Source: Atrichornis clamosus
Lineage: Eukaryota; Chordata; Aves; Passeriformes; Menuridae
Reading direction: 5' to 3'
Length of the DNA: 64,000 nt
Assembly: GCA_013400975.1 (NCBI GenBank)
Contig: WBMZ01000175.1
Location: forward strand, 261,501 to 325,500
Below are positions 25,801 through 38,420 of the stretch, one piece after another. Each line of letters begins with the position of its first letter. The stretch's first letter is position 1. Both the position numbers and the translations under genes were made by a program. The notes beneath the pieces were generated by a model that was given only the letters and a program-made list of their open reading frames with translations, searched no databases and was not told the DNA's origin.

Positions 25801-27447
25801 TGATGCCCTGACATCACAGTAGCTGGTTTTTGTGTGTGTGGTATTTCTCCTGGGTTGTTTTACCCCATGCCTGATCAATGCCCAGTAAGTTTGTTACCAA
25901 GAATGTGAGTACAAAAGGAGATTCTTGTGCTTAAATCCTGGGTCTGTTTTACTTGCTTCCTTCTGATTTCCCCAGCTCTTTTCTTAACCCTTATTTTTTC
26001 TGCTTTATTCCATGATTCCTTACAAGCTGGCTCACAGATGCACATCTCATGTACAGTCTAACAGCACATGCCTTCACAGCTCTCAGGGGGAAGAACACAA
26101 AGCAAACAAAACACCTGCTCTTTGAGGAGATGTATCATGTTTTCCAAGCCACCACCTTGTGATGAGATTTCTCGAGCTGGGAATTTGACATGATAGCCTA
26201 AAGTGAGAATAGGATGTGCACTGACAACCCACACTATTCTCAGAGCCTGAAAACCAGTTCCAGTACCTCTTTGAAACAGATCTGTTGTTTCAAGGGTTTG
26301 TCAATATTCATAGCCTTTTCTCAGGAGTGGCACAAATCTTCACATTTAATGAGGAGGTTGTAAAGTTGGTAAACAGGTTGAGGAAGGTATAAGATAATAG
26401 AGAAAAGGTCAGACTGGCTAAAGATTGCACTGCACTAAGAATGAATGTAAAGGTATTCTCTGTGATTTATTCAGTAAAAAAATGAACCAATCCAGATTTC
26501 TGCATTTTCAGGACAGACAGTAAATCTCTGCTGGACTGAGTGTAAGAAGTGATACTGGCACACATGAAAAGCAGGTCAGGAAAACATTAATTACATTGCA
26601 AAGTACTGGTAAAAACATCCTTTCAAACGTTCATTGCTGGTAAGAGAGCAAGAACAGGAGACCAGAGCTCAAACAGGATTTTAATTAGATGCCTTGCTTA
26701 CTGTGGTATGTCAGACACATGCGAAGAGGAAACTTCTCCCATCTGCAGCCATGCTCTATACAGCACTCTGCTTTCTCTGGCACCTTAGAAGCTGGCCTGA
26801 TGCAGAGGGAACCTGACACAGAAATATAAACATGTAACAGCACAGAGGCACTCGGGACGCTGTCCCTGCCTTTCCCACGCTGGCACAGCCAGACTCTGCT
26901 CCCAGGCAGAGGTCACCCACCTTTTGGAGACAACATGCTTTTTAATTTGTTTTGGATCATGACAAAGCACATCTCTCCAGTTCACTGTGGTTTGCCACCA
27001 AGTAAACAAGCCCAAAGGTGAAAATAGAGGTGTGACAGCTGGATCTCAAGAGACAGGACTGGGACGTGCAAGGCCACAGGACCGGCAGCATGCTGCTCTA
27101 GCAATAAGGCTTCAGGCTATATCCTGATTTCTTCTCTCATACTAATTAATATTTCACTCTGAGGAGGAAAGACTACTATTCATTTTATGTGATTAAACAA
27201 CAAGTCAATAAGGAGAAACTATGATTCATTCAACACTTGATGACAGATTAAATAAAAAGCATCCTTCTGAGTCTGCCCTCAAGAAAAATTAAAGTATAAA
27301 AGTAGTCTAGGGAGATATAAAATCACAACGCTTTTCCTCCTTTTCCTCCTTTCCTGTCTCATTAAAGCAGAGATTGCAAATGGTTTTCTTATCCTATGTT
27401 CAGCAGATAAGCTTCATGACAGTGAAGAGTAAAGTCATTTTTTAAAT

Positions 27448-27476
27448 GAAATTTAAATAAAATAAAATAAAAAAGG
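27448..27476. repeat. (AAATA)n low-complexity tract
   Basis: Short pentamer repeats of AAATA/AATAA type, ending in an A run. Confidence 0.75.
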
Positions 27477-30400
27477 GAAGCACAGAAAACTTTTGGGAGA
27501 AGATTGTTATATTCTACATAAGCCTCAGCACATTGCTGACTGAGTCGCTAAACTGAGACGTAGCAGAGCAGGAGACCAATCTCCAAAGTATTTTACAGCT
27601 TTGTATTTTGCAAACCATAAATCAGATTTGCTGTTCTTCTCATGTGCTGTCCTTCAGCCAACTCTGCTGCCAAACCCACTAGACAACAATTCGTCAAGGA
27701 TGTGAAGTTACTGCAGCTTTTTCATGCTTAGAGAGATTATCAAACAGATATCCTGTCCATCTACTGACTGCTCTGTTTTGGTCTCACAGTGAATGGGTAA
27801 CTTTTAGTGGAAATATTTTTGGCTTGAAGAGTCTAAATACAATATCAAATAGGGAACTGCCTACTCCTTTGGGGACCAACTGTTTGACCAGAGGAGGTTA
27901 GGGATTTTCCATCCCCGAAGTCAGGAGATTGCTACACAACTGCTCAGCTCCACACAACTCATTTCCACAAGACAGAGCATATTGAAAGAGGAATATGACA
28001 GTGAATATTTCTGAATTATAATAATTTGACTCCAGCTGTTTTCATTATCCTCTGATGGGGATAGAAACCAAGCACAGTCAATTCTAAACATAATGAAAGA
28101 CATTCTTCTGGTTCATGGCAATGACTTTGAAAATGTGACTTGCATTGGGATATAGAAATATTAAAAATGTGCCTTCTTGCTTCTGTGAAGATCCAAGTAT
28201 TGTGTAACACAATATTGAATTTCAGTAATTAATTACATGCTGCCAAATTCAGCTGTGGCTTTCCTGAAATGCTAGCACTTGTTTCAGCTAGTCTTTATGG
28301 CTCTGCCTCAAAGCCCATTAAAATGGATCAAAATCTCTCCATTGACTTCAAGTGGTCTTAAATCTGATCCTCAATGTCAGGGAGACTGCTGGAAAAAAAA
28401 AAAACCAGAACAAGATTCTAGTCTTATGCACAGAGGAACAGAAATGAGAGCTTTGGAGTACAGCATTCATTAAAGTATCAGTATCCATTTAAAAACAAAT
28501 GAAGTTACCACTACTACTACTAAGAAAATACAGGCAAAAATCATCTCTGGACCTGTGAATAATCTGAGGATTTTCTGTTAGTTTTGCTGTCCAAAGCTGA
28601 CTGGAATTGGAGAACTTGAAATGTGTTCTCTTTTCCCTGCAAGCTAAAGTAAAATAATGTCTGATCAAAATGTTCTGCAGTGGTAGACTTCTTTTAAACA
28701 ACGATTCCAGGAGAGAACTGAAATAGTTTAATCTAAAAAAATGTTATTTTGGTGCTTTATGGGAATTGAGCCTTGGATTCTTTATGCTTACTGTCTCCTA
28801 TCAAAAAAGCAGCAGCTAGACCTGGAAAAACCTGCAGCCAAAGGAGTGTGACCCCTGTGCTGTAACCAGAGCTGGAGAACCAGGAAAACCTATGAGAGGA
28901 AAGGAATCCCATTTAAAAGAAAATAAATTAAAAGGAACCAAAGAAGTTGTTTTTAAGCTGAAAGAATTAAACCAACAGTCCTGGAAACGGCAGGGGACTT
29001 GTGTCTGGAGGTTGGAGTGCTGGGAGCCCCAGCAGAACACAGCAGGAGCTGCCTCGTGGCTCTGTCCCCCCTTTGGGCTCTCTCTCCTGTCTCACTTTAG
29101 ATGTACTGTGAGACAGCCTGGTTTGGGAAGCCACTGTTGTATACTTTAAAAAAAAACCCCAAATCCTTATTCTAATGAGCAACCTTGTATGAAAGACATG
29201 TTAATTCACTTTTAATTGAAGTGTTGACATTAAATACGGAACTTGGATTACATTAACAGATACCCAGATATCTCAGCAAACTAGTCCAGGCTGTGGGATC
29301 CCTGTATTCTAATTAGCATGTCCTGCTGTGTGACTCAGGAGCCTGCACACACCTCTCAAATCTGTGTACCCATGTCTAGCTGAGTGTGAAGGAATGCTGC
29401 AGCTCAGTGAATCCTGCCCGGGAGAGCAATTATGGGCAGCTCAGGCAAAATTTTGTTTTCTCTACTTTCCTTCTATTGGAGCAAACTCTCTCCTCCTTGA
29501 TAGAGTGAAAATGGCTGTGGGAAGAAAACGTGTAGCAGGACTGGCACTTGGTAGGTATTCCAGAGAAAAACAGGATTCAGGGAAGCAAAGAAGCTCTTTT
29601 TGCTCTATCAACAGCAGAAAGAATTCCTGGAATCTGAGAAGAAATCACATAAATAAATGATGGGCAATTTTTGACTTCTTGGACCACTGAGATTTGCAGC
29701 CAGGAATCCTTCAGAAAATGCAAGAAAAAAAAATCATTTTATCATTTTGTTTCAGATGTGAATAGCTGGATTTTGAACACTTTGCGAAAAGGTCAGTAGT
29801 CTGTTTCCTCTACTGGCACAAACCCATGATGAACATCCATGGTTCAAGCTCTGAGACTGGGTGCATAAGTTACAGGGGTCTCTCCCAGGGTTAGGGTTTG
29901 TTTGAAGGGTGGGGGATCACTGGACCAGAAGATCCCATTTCCTTGAAAAGGTGAGAAAAGTGACACCTGCGAGGAGATTGAGATGCCACAGAGACGCTGC
30001 TGAAATTCTTTTGAAATATAATAGAATGGCTACGGCAGAGCGGGGAAAATTCAACAGTTAAAGTGTTATGTGGAGATTCTTTATGAGAACTTTCCTCAGC
30101 ACTAATCTTGTGGCTTTTTAATAACACACACCAAAGCCAAACCCAGTGGTAGAACAGAGCATGACCGTGACTGTGAGAGCAGGAATTGCAATTGATTGTG
30201 CCTCTTGGCCTGATTAAACATCACAGCACCCTAACAAGTAGAAGACAAAAAAAATTTTAAATTTCACATTATAGACAAGAAACACTTGTTTTTGGTAGTT
30301 GTCTCAGCAGCACACCTTGGAACAGATGTGGCACTCTGAGACTGCTAATCTCTGTGTCTGCTGCCTGAGATGTTGAAACTGTGCTTGTGGATCAGGTGGC

Positions 30401-32469
30401 TCAGCCAATCTGAACGATGGAAGCTGCCAATGGAATGCCGTAAACCTGGAAAATAATACTCCTGGATGTTAGAGTTTATCAGCTTCAGGCTTGCCTGAAC
30501 TGAGCCTCACATCGTCCAACAGCTCACTACACACCGTGTAGCCTCAGAACACCAAGACCGCAGATAACTCTTTCCAAAATCAATTATAATCTACGTATTT
30601 GAGCCAGACATTTACCCCTGCAGTTGTGAAGGGGAGGGATTAGCCTTTTCTTATGCCAGGAGTTTGCCTTGCACTGCAGAAGGTAGCACAGGTCCAGTAA
30701 ATCACGTGCTCGGTGCAGTGCCAGCCATGGGAGGGTGAGAGTCACCTCTCCTGATGTGCACCCGAGGGAGTCACTCCTGTCACAGCCCAGAGGCCTGTGA
30801 ACCAACCCAAACCAGAAATAGAGCTTGCCCTGCAGTTTGTGCATGCATTCCTGACTCACACAGGCAGAATCCTTCCCCTGCATATGGGAACACATTTCTA
30901 AGTCGACACCTGCAGCAGCTCGTGGGGATATTCCACAGACAGACTATTAAATTTTGGAATGAGAATATGGATGGTTATTAACAAGACCAGCACAAGCCAT
31001 TACAAAGGAACATTAGAAACCATCCAGGCTGGGAGAAGGACCGTGATATAGAAAGCAACTCTTTCCAACACATCACTGAATACTCTGGGTGGAGAGAATG
31101 GATTTACTCAGCAAAAACCTTTTCTAATACAAGCTTCGAGAGTTTGACTTTACAGTTGTTGTGCAATGAATTCCCAAATAATTTATTTAACATGCTTTCA
31201 TGGGAAGTGCAACATATTGCATTTTCCAGCCTTAGGGATTCCATGCTGAGGTCAAACTCTTATGTATTCCTCTGGCTTCCTTACTCAACCTTGGGTTGCA
31301 TAAAGTCCTATCCCTGATGACATCAGCTTTCAGCAGCTTTTATTTTGTAATTAATTGCTCTTCTCACAGAGCATAGCTGGTAGTGTAAATTACAGTTTTG
31401 GGGATGGAGCTATTCAAAAATTAGCCAGTATCCTTTTTTAAAATTTATTTTATTTGGAGTTGCAGGATAATTTACCTGCTTCTGCTTTTAAATCCCACTT
31501 ACAAGTTTTCACCTGTCTGATGCAGGAACTGAAGCTTTTTTGTTGTTCAAGTTAATCTCAGAAACTCAGGTAATCAAGTTCCCACAGCACTGGGTATAGC
31601 CACAGAGCTTTACCATGATTATTTAAAGGCACCATGCTGATCTGTTACAAAATCCAGGCTTTCAGGAGTTCAGAAATTAAATCAACAAGAGAAATCACTC
31701 AGACTTTAGCAGATTCTTTAAAATAATCTGATACATAAAAAGATGTCCTAGACATTAACTTTTATATACAGTTTGAATTTTTCACACTGCAGAAACACCT
31801 CTACCTTTAGTGTTTTTTGCACAGTCATAATCACAGATAAACCACTGTAATGACTTAGTTGTTCTGTAACAGCAATGTCCCAATGACACTGAACGTTATT
31901 TATAACAGAATGATGTAACCAGACTGTTTGGGTAACATCTGCAGTGTCATTTCTGCACTTTATACCCCTCTTGCAACACAAACAGGCTTTATGAGACGTC
32001 GTGTTTGTTTGGGAAGCTCTAGGGCCTGATTTGCGAGATGCTGAACACTCACATGCTCCACTATGATCCATAGGGACACATAATTCCTTGCAAGATTCAT
32101 CCTTGAGTCTCCTTGTTTGTGTTTTCTTCCCTTAGATTCCATTTGGCACTGGAGCCATCACCATATTAGAAGGGCAAGAAGTGAAAAAAAGAATAAGAAG
32201 CTGAAAAAGCAAAGTCTCTGCCAGCTCCAATGCCCCCTTTCTCTAATTTGTTCTTTCTCTACTGTCTTAATCCCACTGTCCAAAGGAAATCACAAAAAAA
32301 ACCAAATTAGCAGTCAACAGGGCTTCTGCAACAACAAAGAGCCTGTTGTGGCTCCTCTCCAGGTACAAGTCATTGTTTGCTAATGATTTCATGGCCAGAG
32401 AGCACCTGTGCTTCTGAAGATGATGCTTTTTGAACTAAGAGCTGGAACATTGGCTCCTCACCACGATCA

Positions 32470-32600
32470 CCCAGAGGAGCTGTGGATGTCCCATCCCTGG
32501 AAGAGTTTAAGGCCAGGCTGGGTGGGGCTTGGAATCAGGGTGTCCCTGCCCATGGCCAGGGTTTGGAACTCGATGACCTTTAGGGTCCCTTCCAACACAA
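32470..32600 (+). mobile_element. CR1 LINE fragment, 3' region, plus strand
   Basis: CR1 3' words appear in order: CATCCCTGGAAGAGTTTAAG, GCCAGGCTGGGTGGGGCTTG, GTGTCCCTGCCCATGG, GATGACCTTTAGGGTCCCTT. It is short, 5'-truncated and has a small internal deletion compared with the usual order. Confidence 0.88.
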
Positions 32601-35600
32601 GCACATGACCAGATGATGAAGTTTGAATCCTACCTGATCTGCAGCAGATTATTTTGACACAAGCAGCTCACCCCTCAGGCCACTTGCTACACCTCCTAAA
32701 ATGTTGTAGCCCCAGTTGTCCCTCAGCTAAGGCCATAAGCCTGTGATTCCCACACCCTCGAGCAGGGGGTGTGGGTACACCCAGCAACGCGAACGGGAAG
32801 CGGATCCCAACAAATCAGAAGACAGCTGTTCACAAGAGATGCACCATTCAGAGTTTTGTACTGAATCAGTGAAGACCTCATTTAACACCTGCAGGCTGGT
32901 ACTAGAGAGGCTCTGGGAAGCAGCAAGGTTGAGTTTTAGGTCCAGGGATTCAAGGTGGTAGAGTCACATCTAGAGAGATCAATACCTGTGGCAGCAGTGA
33001 AACCACTGAAATGCTGCGTGTCAGGAGCCAGAGCTAAATCACTGCAGGCAAAGCAATCCCTAGAAAGGAAAACAATATTCTGAAGATAAAATACCCCAGG
33101 TAAGAACACATAAATGTAGGTAGAAAAATCCAATCTGGCCTTGCATATCAGGGCTGTATCAACAAGGCTTGCTTTCAAGGGACCACAGGACATGGATCCT
33201 TCTGACAGATCAGTCCTTACAGAAACCTGAGAGTTTTCATCAGGTAAGAGAAAAGAGACAGCGATAAAAGTCCTGTTTGCATTTCTCTGTCTAAATTCCT
33301 CACTGTTTTCAAGCATTTTGAGACTTGCTGTTCAAGGTCTCCTGCTGTCCATACAACTTTTCCACAGACTGTTCTTGTGCAGAGAACTTATTTTAGTCCC
33401 AAGTGAAACTCAAATGGATCCTTTTGCCAAAAGCATGTTTCTCTGGGCATCATTCTTGCTCAAATATGTTTACCTCTAAGCCTCCCATTTAACAGTAAGA
33501 GTGCTTGTAAGAGTGCAGGTCAGAAATGCACTAAATTTCTTTATAAAATAATGAAAAAATATTTCCCTAAGGGAATACTTCTGTCAAATTTGTAGTTTAT
33601 ACTTTCACCCTTTATATTCTGCACTTTGGATTTAATAAGAAACAGTGCTCTGTTCTGAGAAATGTAATTTCTGAGTCTTTTCAATCACCTGTCCCACCCA
33701 TGACACACTTGGAGCCCATGGATGGAGCTGCAGAGCCTGAAGTAACCTCAGCAAGAGAGATCCCTGTGGGCCCTTGTCATTTCTGGATGATGACAAATGG
33801 TTGGACTGGTTTGCCAAGGTTTATCCTGTATGGTGGAAGTCTCCCCCACTCAGTGGGCATGAGACTCTGGATGAATTCAGATGTGGCAGCAATATAGTTA
33901 ATCTAGTAACCATAACAACCATAATCCTCGCTGCAGGACTCTAAAAAACTCCTCTTGCTGCTATTTCTTCCTAAAAACACTTTCGTTCAAGGAAGATCAG
34001 GGTTTGCTGAGGTTTGGGGAGCACAAAAGTGCATAAATTGAAACGAGGAGGGTGAGTGAGGCTAGAATTAAAAGAGGATAATGAACAATTAACCAGGATA
34101 CAAAAGGCTGTACAAATTCAGAACAAAGCACATCCTTTGGTCCTGCAGCAAACGAGATATTAAATACCCCAAGAGGAGTGTTGAAACACCTAAAGGAACA
34201 GCTTAGGAAGTTAGGCACTCTTCTGTTAAATCACTTCATTAATACAAGCCCTGTCATGTTTATAGCTCCCCAAAGCACTCCTTAAATATGATAATAGGAG
34301 TCTGACTATTCTGACATTGTCATTTTAATTAAAAGCTCTATTCCTCCTGACAGGAGCAAGTGAAAAAATACAGTTGGGATCCCACTGCAACCTCACAAAA
34401 AATATGAATGCCTCCTTCTATAAAATGGGAATAGCTTGGGGATTGGTCTGGCCTATGTTCCCTAAGCAAACATCCATAATTCACCCTCAAAACTGGAATT
34501 TAAAGGCTGATTCACTTTGCTAACATGAAAAATATTTTAGTCCATAGATCTTTCATCCAGAAATGTCCAAGATTTCTAGCATTAAAAATCAACTCAAATT
34601 GCCAATTTTACCAAAAAAATTCCATTAATTTGAAAATTACTTTCAGAATTTCATTCTGCTAGAGACTGTCATATTTTATCCAAAGTGTGAGTTACCCACT
34701 GAAGAGAAAATCCCGTTTCCAGCCTGTTCCTTTAAGCTACATGATTGTGCAGATTGTAATAGTTTGAGTTCATATCCATACATTTTTTGAGCAAGTCTAA
34801 GCCCACAGGTTGCCAGGCACAGCGTAGAGATCACACTGCTACCTCACTCATCCCCACTAGCTGGATCACAGAGTTCTACAGCATACCTCACTCTTTGTCA
34901 GGCCAGGAGAACTCCCTTAATAGTCACAAAATCCAGTTTGCACCTGTTTGAAAAAATCAAAGTCACTGTGGCACACATACAAGGGGAGGACAAACCTTCT
35001 CAGTTGTCAAAGGCATCATTTTCCTAAGTGGTTGCTAGCAGTTAATGCTGCCCTTACTGCCCTCAAAGGCAGGGATATTTATCTGAATAGCTACTGCTTA
35101 GCCTGCTCTGTACTCTCATCTCTTGCTGTGTGTTAAGCAGCGATCCTTGTCTTTGTTTGGAGCATGCAGAGCGGACTGGGGTATTTCAGATGCCGTCTTT
35201 TCATCAGACTGAGCGGTTCAGTTGTCCCCGGGGGCTCATGCGAGCCTAACAGGTCACAGGTGTAACACCCCGGCATTGCCCTGCACCAGGGGTCGGGAAC
35301 ACTCTCACGGGAAGCGATGGACGCTCAGCGAGCTGCTCAGATGGCAGCAGCAGAGATCGGCAACAGCTCTGGCTGAGAGGGGTGATAGTCATAATAGTTC
35401 TGCAATAAACTTCTCTATCTGCGGGGCGCAAAGGGCAGCAAACGCCCTGCAGTGTGTTTGCTGCTCTGAATATAAGACATGCACACACTGCAGCTCCGGC
35501 TCGTCCTGCAGCTTCTCCGTTTAGGTGAGGGCCAGTGGGCAGCTGGGGGACAAAGGAACAGACACAAGCAGGCTTAAAGCCTGATTCAAACCACCCTTTC

Positions 35601-36954
35601 CAAGAGGAAGAGTTAAAACATGAACACAAGTGCAGTAACCAGAAGAACATCTTTCTTTAGCCACTGCTGCCTGTGACATCACAGTCCAGATATAGATATG
35701 CATTTCTCTTTCCTAGAGCAAGCTGTAAGAAAAGATCCATCAGCATCATTCCCTTTGAGTTGTTTTCCATTAGCTCTCCATAAACACTCATGCTCTTTAT
35801 TATTCACTTCCTTTGTTGTTGTTTATTAAAACTTCATTCTACGCTGATTTCAGACGTTGCACCACAGCAAACCTCTCCCCACAAATTTGTTCGTTTCCTT
35901 AGCTCACAGGAAAACTCTTGAACAAAATATTTAAGGAAAAAAACCCCCATAATAATAATGGAAAATTAATTAAGATAGCCTCAAAAATCATATACCACTC
36001 TGTATAGGTATGAAATGAGCTCAGCACATGGGCTGGGATTTCTGAGGAAGGCTGTCACCCGTAGGTGTGCAATTCTGCTGCCTGCCTTTGATCAAATTCC
36101 CTGGGGGGTTGAAAGTGGGTAGATCACTTTCTCCATCACATGTTTTTTCAGTAAACATTCAGTTTCTTGTAGGGAAAATTGAGCCTAATTGAAAAGCAAA
36201 CCCAAGTATGCTTATGAGATTAAAGACTTTTTTTTCTCTTGCAACACTATCCACAACTCCATCGCCTTCAGAAATGCAAAACTGCCTTCCTCCACTGAGC
36301 AAGTCTCAAGGGGTGGCTGCCAGAGGGCTCCATGACACATTCCTGAGGATGTGTGGTGCATTCCTAAGCATGCAGCAGTCCCAGTGTCCAAGAGCCAAGG
36401 AAGCGACTGCCCAGGGTTGCTCCCAGTCAAGGAGCAGAAGTCACCTCTAGAACAAGGTGTTTCTATCTTTGCATTTTTCTTCTGCTCGTATCTTCAAGGA
36501 AGAACATGACAAGTTCCACAAAGCTTTGTTGCCTCTTGTTTGGAACACACTGAGTCCTACAGGGGGTGTCCACTCTTCATAAAGAGAATATTAACAAAAT
36601 CTGATGTGTGACTGCAAAAAGTTAATTTACTTCAACCCCTCAAATAACAGTTTTCTCTCTTCAGAGAGCACAGGAGGTAGAAGAACACTTTGCTTTCTGA
36701 TGTTGCATCAATCTTGCTCGACACAGCAGTTACGGAGACTCCTAGAAACGGAGTCTGTGACTGCAAATACTGTGCAAGAGAATACTTATTTTTACCTTGA
36801 TAGCATTAAGAACTAATACATTTTTTTGGGAGAATATAGTAGAAATCCATGGAGAAATCCAGACTAATTTCTCGGCTTGGAGAAAACCCACTTGGAGGAG
36901 TAGCTAGGAAATGGAGTAGTCCCAACCAAATCTAGACAGAAATGATGAGAGAAA
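32601..36954. other. Intergenic sequence, no gene seen
   Basis: Contains the possible LTR-like block at 35,130. A minus-strand frame at 35,246-35,650 runs through that block and is not supported as a gene. Confidence 0.65.
35130..35451 (+). mobile_element. Possible short LTR-like or other repeat segment
   Basis: A roughly 320-bp block stands out from its AT-rich surroundings by a higher GC and CpG content. It begins with TGTTAAGC, contains AATAAA at 35404-35409 about 45 bp before its end, and ends in CA near 35451, which is the layout of a small LTR. No family is recognised, no target-site duplication is convincing, and no TATA box is clear. It could equally be a small CpG-rich regulatory patch. 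Confidence 0.25.
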
Positions 36955-37065
36955 TTTTTCCTGCTATCCAATCTAAACCTCCCTCGTCACAACTTGAGGC
37001 CATTTTTTGTCCTGTCCTTTGTGACTGACCCCCACACCACCACAGAGTCCTTCCAGGCAGTGGTG
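36955..37065 (-). mobile_element. CR1 LINE fragment, minus strand
   Basis: The segments ATCCAATCTAAACCTCCCT and CACAACTTGAGGCCATTTTT are the reverse complement of a well-known part of the CR1 3' region, followed by a degraded stretch (GACCCCCACACCACCACAGAG). The flanks, including possible older CR1 sequence back to about 36,840, are too diverged to call. Confidence 0.8.
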
Positions 37066-38224
37066 ACAGTCAGTGGCATAACCCTTTTTTGCATCATATC
37101 TCCTTCTTATACACTGTTGGCACAGCCAGCACTCACTGGCAGAACAATAACACAGTCAGACATGAAAAGCACTATCTAAGCATTGCAGGTGCAATAGAAA
37201 AGCTACTGAAGTTTGAAATTAGTACTGCATTCAATCACTTGAGCCCCAAGAGAGCACTGAATTTATAAGTTTCTGTTTTCACGAGACCTGTTAATTAAAA
37301 TGAAGATTACATAGTTTGGAAATTGCTCTGTGATAAACAGATCAGGATTTATTACATGGTGTCATTGCAGCCACCTGTGAAAGACAAAACAGTGGAGGTT
37401 TAGGAGTGACTGAAGGGAATGCTGAGGGCTGTAGGTTTGGGGTGTCAGTAAATGCTTTCACCATCATGGCCCCTTCAACATCCACTTTTCCACCGTCTCC
37501 ATTGTCTTTCTTACAGAATTTGTTAAGTCACTAATGGGCAAAAATCATTTCTAGGTCCAGGCTGGGCACTGCAAGCTCCTCCTTCTCCCATTAGTCAGAA
37601 TTCTCTATAATTAGGCTTTCCTTGTATTTCAGGATATTTATTTCTAAATTAATCCAGCAGGTGTTGTGCAAATAATGATGAATAGCAAATGGCTTCATTC
37701 AACCAATTTGGCTCTCCTAATGGCCAGGAGCAGATCGTGCCCCCTCTGGAGAAAGCTTCTTCCTGCACAGTTACCACGAGCCACAGCAACAGAAACAGAG
37801 CATTCCTGTCAAAAATGCCCTTGGTGCCCAGCAAGGCAGGCACCCACATCTAAAACCCTCTATCACACAGTGTTGTTCCTTCCAGACGTTCTTTTATTTC
37901 CCTGCAGTTGATTTTCAATGTGATGGAGAGGGCAGGAAACAGTGTTTTAGGGTGCATTTGCAATAGCAGAAGCACCAGGGGCTGGATCTTGTAACCCCTG
38001 CTTGTAATAACCTTCAGGCTCAACACAGAGAAATGCTGAGCTGGGCACTGTTGGGAGTTCTTCTATTTCCGTACTCTATTATAGATTTAAAAATCAAAAG
38101 GAGAAACTCAATGGACCCTCCTCAACCCATGGGTGGACAATTGAATAATCCCAAGAAGTCTGCCAGGAAGCAAACTTGGCACATGCAGCACCCTGCTGCC
38201 TTTTTCCACTTTAATTTCTACTGA

Positions 38225-38420
38225 AGCTGCAGGTTCATTTAATTATCTAAATTAATGATAAATTCTAACTTAATGATAAATTCCTTTCCATCTCTGACAG
38301 CTGAATAATTCAGGAGAATTTTAATAGGGAACAATAAAACAGACTTTTAAAAAATTCACTTTGGTTCCATCTCAACTTTAATTAAGTCAGTTCTGGAAAG
38401 ATCCAAGTTCTAAAGGTCAT
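38225..38420. promoter_or_regulatory. Candidate conserved non-coding / enhancer-like patch
   Basis: Dense TAAT/ATTA cores (TTTAATTATC, AATTAATGAT, CTTAATGAT, TTAATTAAGTC), including the exact 14-bp repeat at 18-bp spacing. Function is inferred from composition only. Confidence 0.28.
38252..38283. repeat. Direct repeat, 14 bp at 18-bp spacing
   Basis: TTAATGATAAATTC occurs at 38252-38265 and exactly again at 38270-38283, within an AT-rich stretch full of TAAT cores. Confidence 0.9.

Larger units (their letters stand above)
22501..32469. other. Intergenic sequence, no gene seen
   Basis: Repeat-poor DNA with the 51-bp duplication at 22,714 and the AAATA tract at 27,448. All reading frames are short (at most 115 codons), and none shows a known motif. 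Confidence 0.7.
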
